NCBI GenBank assembly: GCA_003512125.1
Contig: DOSQ01000166.1
Span: 1 to 5,495 of the forward strand
Source of the DNA: Acidaminococcaceae bacterium
GTDB lineage: Bacteria > Bacillota > Negativicutes > Acidaminococcales > Acidaminococcaceae
Direction: 5' to 3'
Length of the DNA stretch: 5,495 nucleotides
Below, piece after piece: positions 4,460-5,495 of this stretch. The position numbers and the translations under genes are program-made. The notes beneath the pieces are model-generated. The model was not told the DNA's origin. It did not search any database and saw only the letters and a program-made list of their open reading frames with translations. Each line of letters begins with the position of its first letter. The stretch's first letter is position 1.

Positions 4460-5495
4460 ATTCTGCGCACGCTTCTTTTATAATATTCACTGCCTTCACC
4501 AGCACGTCTTCCGGCATATTCAGCGCCGGCAGCAGCCGGATTTTATCTTTGGCTGTCAGGCACAGCACACCCTTTTCAATACATTTTTTCACAATGTCCC
4601 CTGCCGGTTTCACCGGTTTCACGCCGCACATCATGCCCATACCGGTAACCTTTTCAATACCCGGCGCGCCTTCCAGGGCGCCGAACAGGATTTTCCCTTT
4701 TCGCTGTACTTCCGCCAAAAATGCATCGTCCAGCCGGTTGATAATGCTGACAGCCCCTGCGCAGGCCACTGGGTTGCCCCCGAAGGTAGACCCGTGATCC
4801 CCGTGCCCCAGCACATGCTCCACTTTTTCGCCCATCAGGCAGGCGCCCAGTGGAAGACCGCCGCCGATGCCTTTGGCCGTTGTCACCACGTCCGGGTTCA
4901 CGCCGAAGTTCATATATGAATACAGTTTGCCCGTGCGCCCGTTGCCGGTCTGCACTTCATCCACCATGAACACGATATCGTTTTCGTGACAAATGGCGTC
5001 CACGCCTTTGATAAATTCAGCGGTCAGCGGGTTCACGCCGCCTTCCCCCTGAATGCACTCGATCAGGATCCCGGCCACTTTGTGTTCCGACACCAGTTTC
5101 TTCACACTGTCCAAATCGTTGGCTGTGGCATGCACAAAGCCGGGCGTCAGGGGCTGGAACAGTTCGTGGTAATGGTCCTGCCCGGTCGCTGCCAGGGTGG
5201 TCAGGGTACGTCCGTGGAAACTGTTCCACAGGGTGATGATGGTGTAATAGTCCGCGCCTTTTTTCTCCGCCGCGTATTTCCGCGCCACTTTGATGGCACA
5301 TTCGTTGGCTTCCCCGCCGGAATTGCTGAAGAACACTTTCTTCATGCCTGTCTTTTCGCAGATCAGCTCCGCCAGTTGCACGCAGGGCTCCGTATAATAC
5401 AGGTTGGACATGTGCTGCACCTTACTCAGCTGGTCGATGACCGCCTGTTTCCAGACGTCGTCGGCGATACCGAAGCTGGTAACCCCGATGCCGGA
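4458..5495 (-). CDS. argD: Acetylornithine aminotransferase-like class III aminotransferase (N-terminus outside window)
   Basis: The frame is open to the right edge, giving 345 visible C-terminal residues. About 45-60 N-terminal residues should be missing, as ArgD proteins are near 390-405. The enzyme uses pyridoxal phosphate to interconvert N-acetylglutamate semialdehyde and N-acetylornithine in arginine synthesis. Visible landmarks, numbered from the first residue in the window, are SGIGVTSFG (1-9), HMSNLYYTEP (28-37), FFSNSGGEANECAIKVARKY (55-74), SFHGRT (92-97), ECIQGEGG (146-153), VDEVQTGNGRTG (178-189, with the cofactor-binding Asp), TTAKGIGGGLPLGA (205-218, lysine 208 being the Schiff-base lysine), GSTFGGNPVACA (235-246) and RLLPALNM (320-327). 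Relatives such as ornithine or succinylornithine aminotransferases share many of these blocks, but the overall motif set fits ArgD best. It is convergent with the YegP-like gene; its promoter and any operon partners lie outside the window. Confidence 0.9.
   Translation of the reverse strand, partial: SGIGVTSFGIADDVWKQAVIDQLSKVQHMSNLYYTEPCVQLAELICEKTGMKKVFFSNSGGEANECAIKVARKYAAEKKGADYYTIITLWNSFHGRTLTTLAATGQDHYHELFQPLTPGFVHATANDLDSVKKLVSEHKVAGILIECIQGEGGVNPLTAEFIKGVDAICHENDIVFMVDEVQTGNGRTGKLYSYMNFGVNPDVVTTAKGIGGGLPLGACLMGEKVEHVLGHGDHGSTFGGNPVACAGAVSIINRLDDAFLAEVQRKGKILFGALEGAPGIEKVTGMGMMCGVKPVKPAGDIVKKCIEKGVLCLTAKDKIRLLPALNMPEDVLVKAVNIIKEACAE

Noticed and set aside
4437..4919. A 160-codon plus-strand open frame opposite the aminotransferase.
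   Set aside because: It begins inside the terminator stem, lacks a ribosome binding site, and is antisense to well-conserved ArgD motifs.

Overview
The window looks like ordinary chromosomal DNA from a Bacillota (Firmicutes) bacterium. Strong AGGAGG-type ribosome binding sites, AT-rich spacers around roughly half-GC genes, a direct meso-diaminopimelate dehydrogenase and a tandem YegP/DUF1508 protein all fit this. Clostridia or Negativicutes are my best guesses, but the exact lineage cannot be read from the sequence. There are six protein genes and no sign of phage, insertion sequence, CRISPR, tRNA or rRNA.

Layout, left to right. Positions 1-507 (+) hold the C-terminal part of a TtcA-type tRNA 2-thiolation ATPase, cut by the window edge. 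At 593-1468 (+) is a ten-helix EamA/DMT-family transporter with its own likely promoter. A strong hairpin at 1519-1571 separates it from the convergent gene at 1615-2625 (-), an uncharacterised histidine-rich protein that resembles DUF6765. A 322-base AT-rich divergent spacer (2626-2947) carries the promoter and a terminator-like leader hairpin for that gene, and a leader hairpin for the next one. At 2948-3928 (+) is ddh, meso-diaminopimelate dehydrogenase. At 4025-4402 (+) is a small two-repeat YegP-like protein with a near-ideal ribosome binding site. A 15-bp perfect hairpin with a T-tract (4420-4459) ends it and also abuts the stop codon of the convergent argD-like aminotransferase (4458-5495, -), which runs off the right edge.

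Functionally the genes are mostly independent housekeeping units. The only pathway theme is amino-acid nitrogen metabolism on the right: Ddh makes meso-DAP for cell wall and lysine in one reductive amination step, and the ArgD-like enzyme serves arginine synthesis (in some bacteria the same enzyme also serves the succinylated DAP route). They lie on opposite strands and are not an operon.

I found no convincing new multi-gene system. The points most worth a second look are the DUF6765-like protein with its metal-ligand-like motifs, the possible transcription attenuator in its leader, and the alternative RNA foldings in the ddh leader.
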